The position numbers and the translations under genes were made by a program. Positions 13,871 to 21,639 of a stretch of 35,581 bases of DNA are shown here, piece by piece. The notes beneath the pieces are model-generated. The model did not search any database. It was not told where the DNA came from and saw only the letters and a program-made list of their open reading frames with translations. Where the stretch lies: NCBI GenBank assembly GCA_016929195.1, contig JAFGJG010000026.1:1-35581 (forward strand). Direction: 5' to 3'. This DNA comes from Thermoleophilaceae bacterium (GTDB lineage: Bacteria; Actinomycetota; Thermoleophilia; Solirubrobacterales; Thermoleophilaceae). The first letter of the stretch is position 1; every line of letters starts with the position of its first letter.

Positions 13871-14967
13871 TCGAGCCAGCGGCCGTGCCGCATCGTGCGC
13901 ACGACCTCCCCCTCGGGGTCGAGCAGGACGAGGTCGGCCGGCGCTCCCGGCGTCAGCGGCTCCGGGAGACCGAGCACGCGCGCCGGCCGCTCGCTCGCGG
14001 CGGCGAGCGCCTCGGCGAGGGTCGCCTCGGTGAGCGACGCCCAGCCGCGCACCGCCGCGTCGAGCGTCAGTGAGGAGCCGCCGAGCCGGCCTTCCGGGGT
14101 GCGGACGGTCCCGCCCTCGTCCCGCTCGATCCGCACCCCGGCGAGCTCGTACGTGCCGGCAGGCGCGGCCGCCGCCGGCGAGGCGTCGCTGATGAGGACC
14201 ACGCGCGGGCCGGCGGCGCGTCTGGTGAGCTCGAGGATCGCCGGGTCCACGTGCACGCCGTCGGCGATCAGCGTCACGAGCGCGCGCCCGTCGGTCAGGG
14301 CCACGCCGGCGAGCCCCGGCTCGCGGTGGTGGAGCGGCGCCATGCCGTTGAAGAGGTGGGTCACGAGCCCCGCGCCGGCGTCGAGCGCGGCCCGCGCCTC
14401 CGCCGCCGTGGCGCCCGAGTGCCCGAGGGAGACGGCGACTCCGCGAGCGCGCAGCCGGGCGATCAGCTCGGTCGCGCCGGGGAGCTCCGGCGCGAGGGTG
14501 ACGAGCCGCACGGCGCCGGAGACGAGGTGCGAGGGCACCTCACCGGGCGGAAGCCGCAGCGCCTCGCGGCGATGCATCCCGGCATGCGCCTCGGCGAGGA
14601 ACGGTCCCTCCAGGTGCACGCCGGCCACGGGCGAGTCGGGAGCGGCCGCGCGCTCGGCGAGCTCGCCGAGCAGGCGTCCGGCGTCGTGCTCGTCGAGGTC
14701 GAGGATCGTCGGGAGGTAGGTGGTCACGCCGTGGGCGAGCTGCACGGCGTCGATCGCGTCGAGGGCCGTGGAGCCGCCGGTGACCTCGTGCCCGCCGCAG
14801 CCGTTCACCTGGAGGTCCACCAGCCCCGGCGCGACGATGCCGTCGTGACGGTCCGCGCCCGGGCGCGGCGGCGGGCCCGGCCCGGCCTGCGCGATCCGCC
14901 CGCCGTCCACCTCCACCCAGCCCTCCTCGAGGGATCCGCCGCGCGCAAGGAGCCCCGCGATCAGCAT
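13867..14967 (-). CDS. nagA: N-acetylglucosamine-6-phosphate deacetylase
   Basis: 366 aa. It removes acetate from GlcNAc-6-phosphate to give glucosamine-6-phosphate in the cytosol. Amidohydrolase-fold features are intact: DLQVNGCGG near the N-terminus, the metal ligand Glu in HLEGPF, LGHSGA and THLFNGM for the metal histidines, and the catalytic Asp in ISDAS. The C-terminal LGLPEPLTPGAPADLVLLD segment is typical of amidohydrolases. The start chosen is ATG at 14967, directly after the NagB-fusion stop; a TTG at 14973 overlaps that stop. Upstream is the deaminase and downstream the kinase, which completes a GlcNAc-use pathway. Confidence 0.95.
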   Translation of the reverse strand: MLIAGLLARGGSLEEGWVEVDGGRIAQAGPGPPPRPGADRHDGIVAPGLVDLQVNGCGGHEVTGGSTALDAIDAVQLAHGVTTYLPTILDLDEHDAGRLLGELAERAAAPDSPVAGVHLEGPFLAEAHAGMHRREALRLPPGEVPSHLVSGAVRLVTLAPELPGATELIARLRARGVAVSLGHSGATAAEARAALDAGAGLVTHLFNGMAPLHHREPGLAGVALTDGRALVTLIADGVHVDPAILELTRRAAGPRVVLISDASPAAAAPAGTYELAGVRIERDEGGTVRTPEGRLGGSSLTLDAAVRGWASLTEATLAEALAAASERPARVLGLPEPLTPGAPADLVLLDPEGEVVRTMRHGRWLD

Positions 14968-14969
14968 GC

Positions 14970-16274
14970 TCAACGTGCGCCTCCCGCGCCGGACCGCTCG
15001 GGGAGGGCCGGCTCCGGGGGAAGCCGCATCGCGGCCATCGCCTCGCGGCGCTCCCGGTGCATCGCGGGCGCCTGGGTGAGCTCGTGCCAGAGCATGCGCG
15101 GCCACCGGCCGCGCGGGGAGAAGCGAAAGGAGGTCTCGAGGCCGAAGCGCGGGAAGGGCCGGAAGAAGAACGGGGCCCGCAGGTGCCAGGTGGAGGTGAC
15201 CACCGTTACCCGCCGGATGTCCCCGATGGCGCGGACGATCGGCAGCGAGCGCGAGGCGTTCTCCGAGGTGTTCCTGCCCGCGTCCTCGAGCAGCGCGGGC
15301 ACGCCCGGGACCGACCAGTCGGCCTTCATCTGCTCAGCCTCCGAGACCCCGCCGGTCCGGCTGTAGCCGGTGAGGATCACCGCCCGCGGCGGGTCGGCGC
15401 GGCATTCGCTCGCGGCGAGCCGCAGGCGCGCCCGCGACTCCTCGGAGATCACGTGCTCCGGGCTCACGCTGGGCTCGCGGTGGCCGAGCACGATCAGGGC
15501 GCGGTCGCTCGACCAGCCGGCCTGCGGGCTGAGCTCCGCGGCGGCCGCGGTGTCGCAGACGATGGTGAGCCGCGGGTGTGTGCGGAGCAGCGACGCCGGC
15601 GAGCCCGGCCCCGGTGCATCCTCGAGCATGGCCCGCAGGGCGTGCGCCTTCGCCGCCCCGGTGACCAGCATGAGCAGCTCGCGCGCGCCGGCGAGCGAGC
15701 GCATCCCGACCGTGAGGGCCTCGCGGGGCACGGCCTCGAGCACGCCGAAGTCGCCGGCCGCGTCCGCCCTGGTCGTCTCCGCGAGCCGCACCCGCCGCGT
15801 GTCCGTGTCCAGGTCCGAGCCGGGCTCGTCGAACGCCACGTGGCCGTCGCGCCCGAGCCCGAGCACGACGAGGTCGAGCGGCGCCGCGTCGAGCAGCGCC
15901 TGGTGGCGCGCGCATTCGGCATCCGGGTCGGGCGCCGAGCCGTCGAGCCCGTGGACCGCCGCAAAGCGGATGCCGCGCAGCTCGCGTGCAAGGTAGGCGG
16001 CGTAGCTGCGCTCGTCGTCAGGCGGGAGCCCGGCGTACTCGTCCAGCTGGAAGAGCGTCGCGCGCCCGGTCACGAGGCTGCCGTCGGCTGCGTGGTCGCG
16101 AAGCACCCCGTACATCCCGACGGGCGTGCGCCCGGTCGGGAGGATCAGGCGCAGCCCGGGCCGCGCCCGGAGCCGGTTCGCCACGAGCTCGCCCGCGAGC
16201 AGGGCCACCCGCCCGGGGTGGTTCAGCACGAGCGGGGGCGCCGCGGTCTGCGAGGGGTCGGGGTCGGGCGGCAC
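14970..16274 (-). CDS. nagB: Glucosamine-6-phosphate deaminase (NagB) fused to a DUF218/YdcF-like domain
   Basis: 434 aa from GTG at 16274. Residues about 20-252 are a NagB/SIS-like deaminase that converts GlcN-6-P to fructose-6-P and ammonia. It carries LPTGRTPVGMY, LDEY (78-80) and GLGRDGHVAFDEPG with D143, H145 and E150. Residues about 258-405 match DUF218 (YdcF/SanA/ElyC type): ALIVLGH, RLRLAASE, ILTGYSRTGG.SEAEQMK, GVP, NTSENA and VTSTWHLRA. No frame break is seen at the join. Free-standing NagB is about 240-270 aa, so the fusion is unusual. DUF218 relatives affect envelope metabolism, but their chemistry is unclear. The first start is 21 nt from the divergent AlkD-like gene; GTG at 16229 is an alternative. 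Confidence 0.88.
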   Translation of the reverse strand: MPPDPDPSQTAAPPLVLNHPGRVALLAGELVANRLRARPGLRLILPTGRTPVGMYGVLRDHAADGSLVTGRATLFQLDEYAGLPPDDERSYAAYLARELRGIRFAAVHGLDGSAPDPDAECARHQALLDAAPLDLVVLGLGRDGHVAFDEPGSDLDTDTRRVRLAETTRADAAGDFGVLEAVPREALTVGMRSLAGARELLMLVTGAAKAHALRAMLEDAPGPGSPASLLRTHPRLTIVCDTAAAAELSPQAGWSSDRALIVLGHREPSVSPEHVISEESRARLRLAASECRADPPRAVILTGYSRTGGVSEAEQMKADWSVPGVPALLEDAGRNTSENASRSLPIVRAIGDIRRVTVVTSTWHLRAPFFFRPFPRFGLETSFRFSPRGRWPRMLWHELTQAPAMHRERREAMAAMRLPPEPALPERSGAGGAR

Positions 16275-16283
16275 CGCGCGCCG

Positions 16284-16289
16284 TACGAT
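16284..16289 (+). promoter_or_regulatory. -10-like hexamer TACGAT, leaderless spacing
   Basis: Six nt before the ATG at 16296. It lies in the 21-nt gap to the divergent NagB-fusion start. Confidence 0.42.
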
Positions 16290-16295
16290 CGCGCC

Positions 16296-17012
16296 ATGAC
16301 CGGACGAGCGCTCGCCGCGCAACTCGAAGAACGGCTCGCCGCGCTCGGGAGCGCGGACCGCGCCGAGCACGAGAAGCGCTATCTGAAGAGCGAGCTCGAG
16401 CACCTCGGCGTCAGCGTCCCCGCGATCAGGAAGGCGGCGAAAGAGGCGGTCGCGGAGCGCCCCGGACTCGACCACGACGAGTTGTGCGGGGCGGCGGGCG
16501 CGCTCTGGGAGCGCCCGGTGCACGAATGCCGCATGGCGGCCGTCGAGCTGCTGGACCTGCGCTCGGACCTGCTGGGCGCCGACGACCTCGCGCTGGTCGA
16601 GCGGCTGATCAGGGAGTCGAGGACGTGGGCTCTCGTCGACGGGCTCGCCGCCAGCGTGGCCGGGACGCTGATCGACCGGGAGCCCGCCGCCGCGGACGTC
16701 CTGGACGGCTGGGCGGTGGACGAGGATTTCTGGGTGCGGCGATCGGCGCTCCTGGCGCTGCTCGTCCCGCTGCGGCGCGGCGAGGGCGACTTCGAGCGCT
16801 TCGGGCGCTATGCCGACGCGATGCTCGACGACCCGGAGCCCTTCATCCGCAAGGCGATCGGGTGGGTCCTGCGGGACACGGCCCGCAAGCGTCCCGGCCT
16901 CGTCTACGAGTGGCTCGCTCCGCGCGCCGCGCGAGCGTCGGGCACGACGGTCCGCGAGGCCGTAAAGCACCTCACGGACGAGCAGCGCGAGGCGATCGCC
17001 GCGGCCCGCTAG
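16296..17012 (+). CDS. AlkD-like DNA alkylation repair protein (HEAT-like repeats)
   Basis: 238 aa, alpha-helical throughout, close to AlkD length (about 230-240 aa). Features include KRYLKSELEHLGVSVPAIRK near the N-terminus, the paired ALWERPVHECRMAAVELLDL helix, SRTWALVDGLA, FWVRRSALLALL and PFIRKAIGWVLRD. These are characteristic of the AlkC/AlkD superfamily, which excises N3- and N7-alkylated purines. The start is ATG at 16296 with a TANNNT hexamer 6 nt upstream and no Shine-Dalgarno. It is independent of the divergent amino-sugar operon. Confidence 0.92.
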   Translation: MTGRALAAQLEERLAALGSADRAEHEKRYLKSELEHLGVSVPAIRKAAKEAVAERPGLDHDELCGAAGALWERPVHECRMAAVELLDLRSDLLGADDLALVERLIRESRTWALVDGLAASVAGTLIDREPAAADVLDGWAVDEDFWVRRSALLALLVPLRRGEGDFERFGRYADAMLDDPEPFIRKAIGWVLRDTARKRPGLVYEWLAPRAARASGTTVREAVKHLTDEQREAIAAAR

Positions 17013-17025
17013 CCGCGCGGCGCGG

Positions 17026-17031
17026 TAGCGT
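17026..17031 (+). promoter_or_regulatory. -10-like hexamer TAGCGT, leaderless spacing
   Basis: Eight nt before the GTG at 17040 of the CapA-like gene; no Shine-Dalgarno is present. Confidence 0.42.
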
Positions 17032-17039
17032 CGGATCGG

Positions 17040-18230
17040 GTGAACCTCGGAGCCACCGGCCTGGCCGCGGTCATCTCGGCCGGCATCGTGCCGGCGGCGG
17101 CCGCGCCGCCCGCGGCCGCGCAGGAGCCGCTCGTGCTCCACGGCCCGCGCCTCGTGGCCACCGGCGCCGCGATCGAGCTGCGCGGCCGCTCGGGCCCGCG
17201 GGAGCGGGTGCGGCTGGAGGTGCGGGTCGGCTCGCGGTGGGCGCGCGTGGCGGCGCCGGTGACGGACCGCCGCGGGCGGCTCTCCGAGCGCTTCGTGCCA
17301 CGGCGCGCGCGCGGGCGCTACCTGCTGCGCGCGCGCACGGCCGACGGACGCGTGTCGCGCAGGCTGCGCGTGCGCTCGCGGGATCTCGTCCTCGCCGCGG
17401 TCGGCGACGTCAACCTCGGGGACGGCCCGGCGCTGGTGATGCAGCAGCGCGGGCTAGCCTTCCCGTGGACCGGCGTGGGGCCCGTCTTGCGCCGCGCGGA
17501 CATCGCCTTCGGGAACCTCGAGTGCGCGGTCTCGGCCCGAGGGGCGCCGGTGCCGAAGCTCTACAACTTCCGCGGCTCGCCGGCAGCCCTGAGGGTGATG
17601 GCGCGCCGGACCGGCTTCGACGCGCTCAACCTGGCCAACAACCATGTCGGCGACTACGGCAGCACGGCCCTGCTCGACACCGTCCGCCTCGTCAGGCGGG
17701 CGGGCATCGTGGCGGTCGGCGCCGGGGGCAGCATCGCCTCCGCGGCCAGGCCGCGGGTAGTGCGGCGGCTCGGCCTGCGCGTGGCGTTCGTCGGCTTCTC
17801 GGACATCCTGCCCGCCTTCTTCTACGCGGGGCCGCGCCGCGCGGGCACACAGCAGGCGACCGTGCCCGCGATCCGCGCCGGCGTCCGGCGGGCGCGGCGG
17901 CGCGCCGACGTCGTGGTCGCCACGTTCCACTGGGGCGTGGAGCGCTCGCCGGTCGAGAACGAGCGCCAGCGCGCGTTCGCGGCCGCCGCGCTCGGCGCCG
18001 GCGCGGACGCCGTGATCGGCGCGCATCCGCACGTGCTGCAGCCCGTCCGCCGCCACGGACGCCGGGTGGTCGCATACAGCCTCGGGAACTTCGTCTTCTC
18101 GGCGGGCTCGCCGGGCACGACCGCGACCGGGATCCTGAGGCTGCGGCTGTCCGCGCGCGGCGTGGAGGGCTCCCGGCTGCTCCCGGCGCACATCGAGAAC
18201 ACGCGCCCGCGGCTGCTGGGCGGCCGCTAG
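17040..18230 (+). CDS. Secreted CapA-family protein (PGA_cap metallophosphatase fold)
   Basis: 396 aa, GTG start. A short hydrophobic N-terminus (about 5-27, AAAAPPAAAQ) may be a signal peptide, although it has few positive charges. Residues about 30-115 form an Arg-rich beta domain. From about 118 the CapA fold carries the expected metal and active-site strings: AVGDVNLGD, FGNLECAVS, NLANNHVGDYG, ATFHWGVE, GAHPHVLQP and YSLGNFVFS. CapA proteins are linked to poly-gamma-glutamate export in Bacillus, but most actinobacterial members are of unknown role and no capBC is nearby. Its TAG is shared as CTAG with the convergent GST stop. Confidence 0.9.
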   Translation: MNLGATGLAAVISAGIVPAAAAPPAAAQEPLVLHGPRLVATGAAIELRGRSGPRERVRLEVRVGSRWARVAAPVTDRRGRLSERFVPRRARGRYLLRARTADGRVSRRLRVRSRDLVLAAVGDVNLGDGPALVMQQRGLAFPWTGVGPVLRRADIAFGNLECAVSARGAPVPKLYNFRGSPAALRVMARRTGFDALNLANNHVGDYGSTALLDTVRLVRRAGIVAVGAGGSIASAARPRVVRRLGLRVAFVGFSDILPAFFYAGPRRAGTQQATVPAIRAGVRRARRRADVVVATFHWGVERSPVENERQRAFAAAALGAGADAVIGAHPHVLQPVRRHGRRVVAYSLGNFVFSAGSPGTTATGILRLRLSARGVEGSRLLPAHIENTRPRLLGGR

Positions 18231-18910
18231 CCCTTCGCCTGCGCCACGAAGCCGCGCACGTCCGCGGCCGGCTCGGAGTAGGCGTCGCCGAGCGTGGACT
18301 CCATGGCGCTCATGAACTCCTCGGCCCAGTCCGGCAGCTCGTAGTCGATCGCGCGCAGGAACTCGAGCGTCGCCGCGAGCCGGATATCGGCAATCGAGGG
18401 GCCGGCGCCGCCGATGAAGCGCTTCCCGTCGAGGAAGAAGGCCCGGTACGCGTCGAGCGGCTCGGCGAGCGCGTCCGTGGCGTCCTGCTGGGCCTTCGCC
18501 TTCATGGCGTCGTCGGCGGCCGAGGTGGCCACCTCGCCCGGATACTGCGGGAACCCGAGCGCCGGATAGGTGGCGCGCGCGACCAGCGGGTAGAGCGTGC
18601 CGATCAGGTAGAACATCGCGCTGTCGACCATCGCACGCTCGCCGGGCTCCTCCGGATACAGGTGGGAGAGCCCGTGCTTGTTGCAGAGGTACTGCATGAT
18701 CGCGCAGCTCTCCCACAGCGTGCCGCGGGGGAGGCCCGGCTCCTCGAGCATCGGCGTGAGTTGTGCGGGGTCCTTCGCGAGGAAGTCCGGGGTCGTCGTC
18801 TGCCCCCAGACGTCCACCTCCTCGAAGTCGAGCCCCGCGGCGCGCATGAAGATGCGCGTGCTCAGGTTGTTCACGCTCGGCTTCAGGATGTTCAGCGTGT
18901 TCTCGGCCAT
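18227..18910 (-). CDS. Glutathione S-transferase-like protein
   Basis: 227 aa. The N-terminal thioredoxin-like domain has NILKPSVNNLSTRIFMRAAG, with Ser at the usual activating site, and WESCAIMQYL at the Ser-containing GSH-contact segment. The C-terminal helical domain contains PSIADIRLAATLEFL with the N-capping/hydrophobic staple motif. GSTs conjugate or isomerise electrophiles. Most actinobacteria make mycothiol rather than glutathione, so the thiol substrate is an open point. It has a strong GGAGG site just before the ATG and is the last gene of the citrate synthase-like/ligase/VOC/GST operon. Confidence 0.88.
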   Translation of the reverse strand: MAENTLNILKPSVNNLSTRIFMRAAGLDFEEVDVWGQTTTPDFLAKDPAQLTPMLEEPGLPRGTLWESCAIMQYLCNKHGLSHLYPEEPGERAMVDSAMFYLIGTLYPLVARATYPALGFPQYPGEVATSAADDAMKAKAQQDATDALAEPLDAYRAFFLDGKRFIGGAGPSIADIRLAATLEFLRAIDYELPDWAEEFMSAMESTLGDAYSEPAADVRGFVAQAKG

Positions 18911-18922
18911 GGCTCCTCCCGC

Positions 18923-19507
18923 CTAGCTGTAGGGGTCCTTGGGCTCGCGGTCGCCGGAGAGCGAGTCGCGCGAGCGGGTCACGAGCAGCTCGATCGCATC
19001 CGCGAGGTGCTGCTGGTCGATGTTGTAGTCGCCGCGCTCCACCCTCAGCCTGTGCGCCTCCAGCAGCACGTGCGCGTGCGTGTGGCCGAACGGCGGCTCG
19101 AAGCGATACGAGGCCAGCTCGATCAGGAGCCCGAGCGGGTCCTCGAAGTAGATCGAGTCCATGAACCCGCGGTCCTTCACGCCGCTGTGCCGGATGCCGC
19201 GCTCGTCGAGGCGCTCCACGGCCTGGTTGAACGTCGCCTGCGAGACGGCGAAGGCCAGGTGGTGCACGCAGCCCGGGTCGGTCGGGGTCCGCTCCGGGTC
19301 GCCCTCGCGCTCCTCATTCGTGAAGACGGTGATCAGGCGCCCGTCGCCCGGGTCGAAGTAGAGGTGGCTCTCCGACTCGTTGTCGAGGTTGGGCTGGTCG
19401 AAGACGAAGGGCATGCCGAGCACGCCCTCCCAGAAGTCGATCGACGTCTGGCGGCCGGCTCCGACGATCGTGATGTGGTGGACGCCCTGGGTCTGAAGCT
19501 TGCGCAT
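18923..19507 (-). CDS. VOC-superfamily (glyoxalase/ring-cleavage dioxygenase-like) protein
   Basis: 194 aa with two beta-alpha-beta-beta-beta modules: GVHHITIVGAGRQTSIDFWEG at the start, then CVHHLAFAVSQATFNQAVERL, and EDPLGLLIELAS. Metal ligands (two His and a Glu) are in the expected places, so a metal-dependent ring-opening or isomerase reaction is plausible. A C-terminal tail of about 55 residues (HLRVER.., DAIELLVTRSRDSL) is extra to the minimal fold. GGGAG lies 5 nt before the ATG. Its company with a CoA ligase and a GST suggests a xenobiotic or aromatic degradation step, but the substrate is not shown. Confidence 0.88.
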   Translation of the reverse strand: MRKLQTQGVHHITIVGAGRQTSIDFWEGVLGMPFVFDQPNLDNESESHLYFDPGDGRLITVFTNEEREGDPERTPTDPGCVHHLAFAVSQATFNQAVERLDERGIRHSGVKDRGFMDSIYFEDPLGLLIELASYRFEPPFGHTHAHVLLEAHRLRVERGDYNIDQQHLADAIELLVTRSRDSLSGDREPKDPYS

Positions 19508-19518
19508 CGGTCTCCCGT

Positions 19519-20814
19519 TCAGTGCTCGACGAGCTTGGACTTGTACTCGCTACGTCCCAGGCTCCCCCACGGGACCAGCTCCACGGTGGTCTGCACGACG
19601 AGCGTGCTGCGAAGTCTCTCGCGTATCGCGTCGGCCAGGCCGGGCCGGGCCGTGCCCTCCCGCGCGAGCTCGACGCTGACCGGAAGCGGCGGCTCCTGCT
19701 TCACGTCGCCGGAGCGCGGCCGGACGCGGATATGGCCGCTCACCTCCGGCGCGAACGCGCTCACCACCTCGCGCACGGCCGAGGGGAACACGTTCACGCC
19801 CCGCACGATCAGCATGTCGTCGGTGCGGCCCACGCAGCGCACGCGCGGGCCGGTCCGGCCGCACGCGCAGCGGCCCAACCGCACCTGCACGTGGTCGCGC
19901 GTGCGGAAGCGGAGCAACGGTGCGGCCCTGTGCCGCAGGTGGCTGAGCACCAGCTCGCCGGACGCCCCGTCCCGCAGCTCGAGCGCCGATCCCGTCTCGG
20001 GATCGATCAGCTCGGGATGCACGAACCCGCGCGCGCCCAGGTGCATGCCGTCCTGCTCCTCGCACTCGCCCCAGAGCGACACGCCGATGTCACCGATTCC
20101 CATCGCCTCGGTCACGCGCGCGCCCCAGCCCTCCTCGAGCTCGGCGCGGAACGCCGGCTCGCCGCCGCCGGGCTCCCCGGCCACGAGCACCCTCTCGACG
20201 CTCGACCCGCGCAGGTCCACGTCGTGCGCGTCCGCCCACTCGACGAGATGGGCGGCGTACGACGGAGTGAGCACCGCTGCGTCCGGCCGCAGCAGCTCGA
20301 TCGCCCGCACGAGCCGCTCGCTGTTGCCGGTCCCGACCGGGACGTGCGTGAGGCCGATGCGCTCGAAGGAGGCGAGCGCCGCGCCCGCCGCGAAGGGGCC
20401 GGCGTTGTAGGTGCTCACGATCCGCTCGCCCGGCTCCACGCCCGATGCCGCGTAGCTGCGGGCGGAGCCGGTGATCCAGTTCTCGAGGTCGCCCGCGGTG
20501 AGCGGGATGTAGCTGGGCGTCCCCGTGGTGCCGCTCGTCGAGTAGATCCGGACGATCTCCTCCGGCGGTGCGCACAGGTGGGCGCCGACGGGGTTCTCGG
20601 GCGTGACGGTCGCCCTGAGCTCGTGCTTCTCGGTCAGCGGCAGCGACTCGATGTCCGCGAGGCCGCCCGCCGACTCCGGGCGGTCGAGGCCGAGCTTCTC
20701 GCGGTAGAAGGGGGAGCGCTCGAACAGGTAGGCGAGCTGGTCGCGGTAGCTCGCGTCGTCGCGCGCCAGCTGCTCCTCCCAGGGGAGCGTCTCGGCCTCG
20801 GGCGCGAGGATCAG
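19519..20814 (-). CDS. Phenylacetate-CoA ligase-like (PaaK-like) enzyme with apparent CTG start
   Basis: 431 aa from CTG at 20814. It activates an acid as acyl-AMP/CoA thioester. The ATP loop YSTSGTTGTP lies N-terminal to the first ATG/GTG/TTG-type codon (GTG at 20439), so the usual starts would cut off 125 residues including this loop. The N-terminal ETLPWEEQLARDDASYRDQL and RSPFYREKLG match PaaK, as do LLRFRTRDHV, CGRTGPRVRCVGRTDDMLI and GVNVFPSAV. No ATG, GTG or TTG lies in frame between 20440 and 20814 or nearby upstream. CTG overlaps the upstream TGA (CTGA), as the ATGA/GTGA/TTGA junctions elsewhere do, and AGGGAGGA lies 10 nt before. The acid substrate is unknown. Confidence 0.87.
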   Translation of the reverse strand: MILAPEAETLPWEEQLARDDASYRDQLAYLFERSPFYREKLGLDRPESAGGLADIESLPLTEKHELRATVTPENPVGAHLCAPPEEIVRIYSTSGTTGTPSYIPLTAGDLENWITGSARSYAASGVEPGERIVSTYNAGPFAAGAALASFERIGLTHVPVGTGNSERLVRAIELLRPDAAVLTPSYAAHLVEWADAHDVDLRGSSVERVLVAGEPGGGEPAFRAELEEGWGARVTEAMGIGDIGVSLWGECEEQDGMHLGARGFVHPELIDPETGSALELRDGASGELVLSHLRHRAAPLLRFRTRDHVQVRLGRCACGRTGPRVRCVGRTDDMLIVRGVNVFPSAVREVVSAFAPEVSGHIRVRPRSGDVKQEPPLPVSVELAREGTARPGLADAIRERLRSTLVVQTTVELVPWGSLGRSEYKSKLVEH

Positions 20815-21608
20815 GGCGCGTCGTCCTCCCTGCTCGGCTCGTACTCCACCGCCTCCTCCGCGGCGCCCGCCATCAGGAAGCCGATGGGCAGCTCGCGCTC
20901 CTCGGCGAGGTGCGCCAGCAGGCCGGCGGTGCGCGCCAGGATCGGCACCGCCTTGACGGTGGCCGAGGGGAAGCCCAGGTCGAGCATCACAGCCGCGATC
21001 GGCATGGACACGTTCATGGTGAGCGGGCGATCCCAGGCCTGCTCGGCGGCGGCGCGGAAGTGCAGCGCCAGCTCCAGGTGCGGCCCGCCCGCGCGGCGTT
21101 CCTCGGCAAGCTCGAGGATGCGCTCGGCGCGCGGGTCGAGCGGGCGGTGGACGGGGTGGCCGAAGCCCGGGAGGCGTGCCCCCGTCTCACGGAGCGCGCG
21201 TGCGGCGTGAGCGGCCACCGCGGCGGGGTCGCCCCCCTCGGCCACGCGCGCCTGAGCGTCCTCCAGGAGCCGCGCGCACTCCGCCGCCGTGCCGAGGATC
21301 ACGGGCCCGCACCCCAGGATCCCAGCGGCCACCGCGCCCTGGAGCGACTCGGGGTCGGCGGCGAGCGTCATCCGCGCCGCGACGTTGGTTGGCATCATCC
21401 CGTGCTCGGCGATCGCCACGAGCAGGAGGTCGAGGAAGAAGCGCTGGTCGGCCGTCGGCTCCTCGCCGGTCAGGAGCAGGTGGAAGTACTCCGTGAAGCT
21501 GAGCCGTCCCATCAGTTCGCTGGTCAGGTCGCGCCCGCGGACCTCGACCCTGTCGGCGTGGGCGTGGCTGATGTGGCTTACGGCGCGGCCGTCCGGACCG
21601 ATCGGCAT
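20811..21608 (-). CDS. Citrate synthase-like protein (citryl-CoA lyase type)
   Basis: 265 aa from ATG at 21608, shorter than citrate synthase proper (about 370-430 aa) and similar to stand-alone citryl-CoA lyase-type proteins. Conserved elements are RLSFTEYFHLLLTGEEP, PTNVAARMTLAADPESLQGAVAAGIL, LPGFGHPVHRPLDPRA (catalytic His) and the C-terminal MAGAAEEAVEYEP. An upstream GTG at 21656 would overlap the divergent hydrolase start, so ATG is preferred. It is first in the operon with the PaaK-like ligase, VOC and GST genes. The CoA substrate and direction of the reaction are not known. Confidence 0.85.
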   Translation of the reverse strand: MPIGPDGRAVSHISHAHADRVEVRGRDLTSELMGRLSFTEYFHLLLTGEEPTADQRFFLDLLLVAIAEHGMMPTNVAARMTLAADPESLQGAVAAGILGCGPVILGTAAECARLLEDAQARVAEGGDPAAVAAHAARALRETGARLPGFGHPVHRPLDPRAERILELAEERRAGGPHLELALHFRAAAEQAWDRPLTMNVSMPIAAVMLDLGFPSATVKAVPILARTAGLLAHLAEERELPIGFLMAGAAEEAVEYEPSREDDAP

Positions 21609-21619
21609 GAGGCGTGGCG

Positions 21620-21625
21620 ACGCTA
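21620..21625 (-). promoter_or_regulatory. -10-like hexamer TAGCGT upstream of the citrate synthase-like gene
   Basis: Eleven nt before the ATG at 21608, in a 31-nt divergent gap also holding the hydrolase hexamer. Confidence 0.38.
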
Positions 21626-21626
21626 C

Positions 21627-21632
21627 TAGTTT
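21627..21632 (+). promoter_or_regulatory. -10-like hexamer TAGTTT, leaderless spacing
   Basis: Seven nt before the GTG at 21640 of the alpha/beta hydrolase gene; no Shine-Dalgarno is present. Confidence 0.45.
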
Positions 21633-21639
21633 CGGTGCG

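Noticed and set aside
14970-17141. A single 723-aa minus-strand protein including the AlkD region
   Set aside because: The upstream part is antisense to the well-supported AlkD-like gene. The GTG at 16274 fits NagB.
15986-20410. A 1474-codon open frame on the plus strand
   Set aside because: It runs through several genes in both orientations with recognised domains in other frames. Its composition is Arg/Ala/Gly-rich as expected for a high-GC shadow frame.
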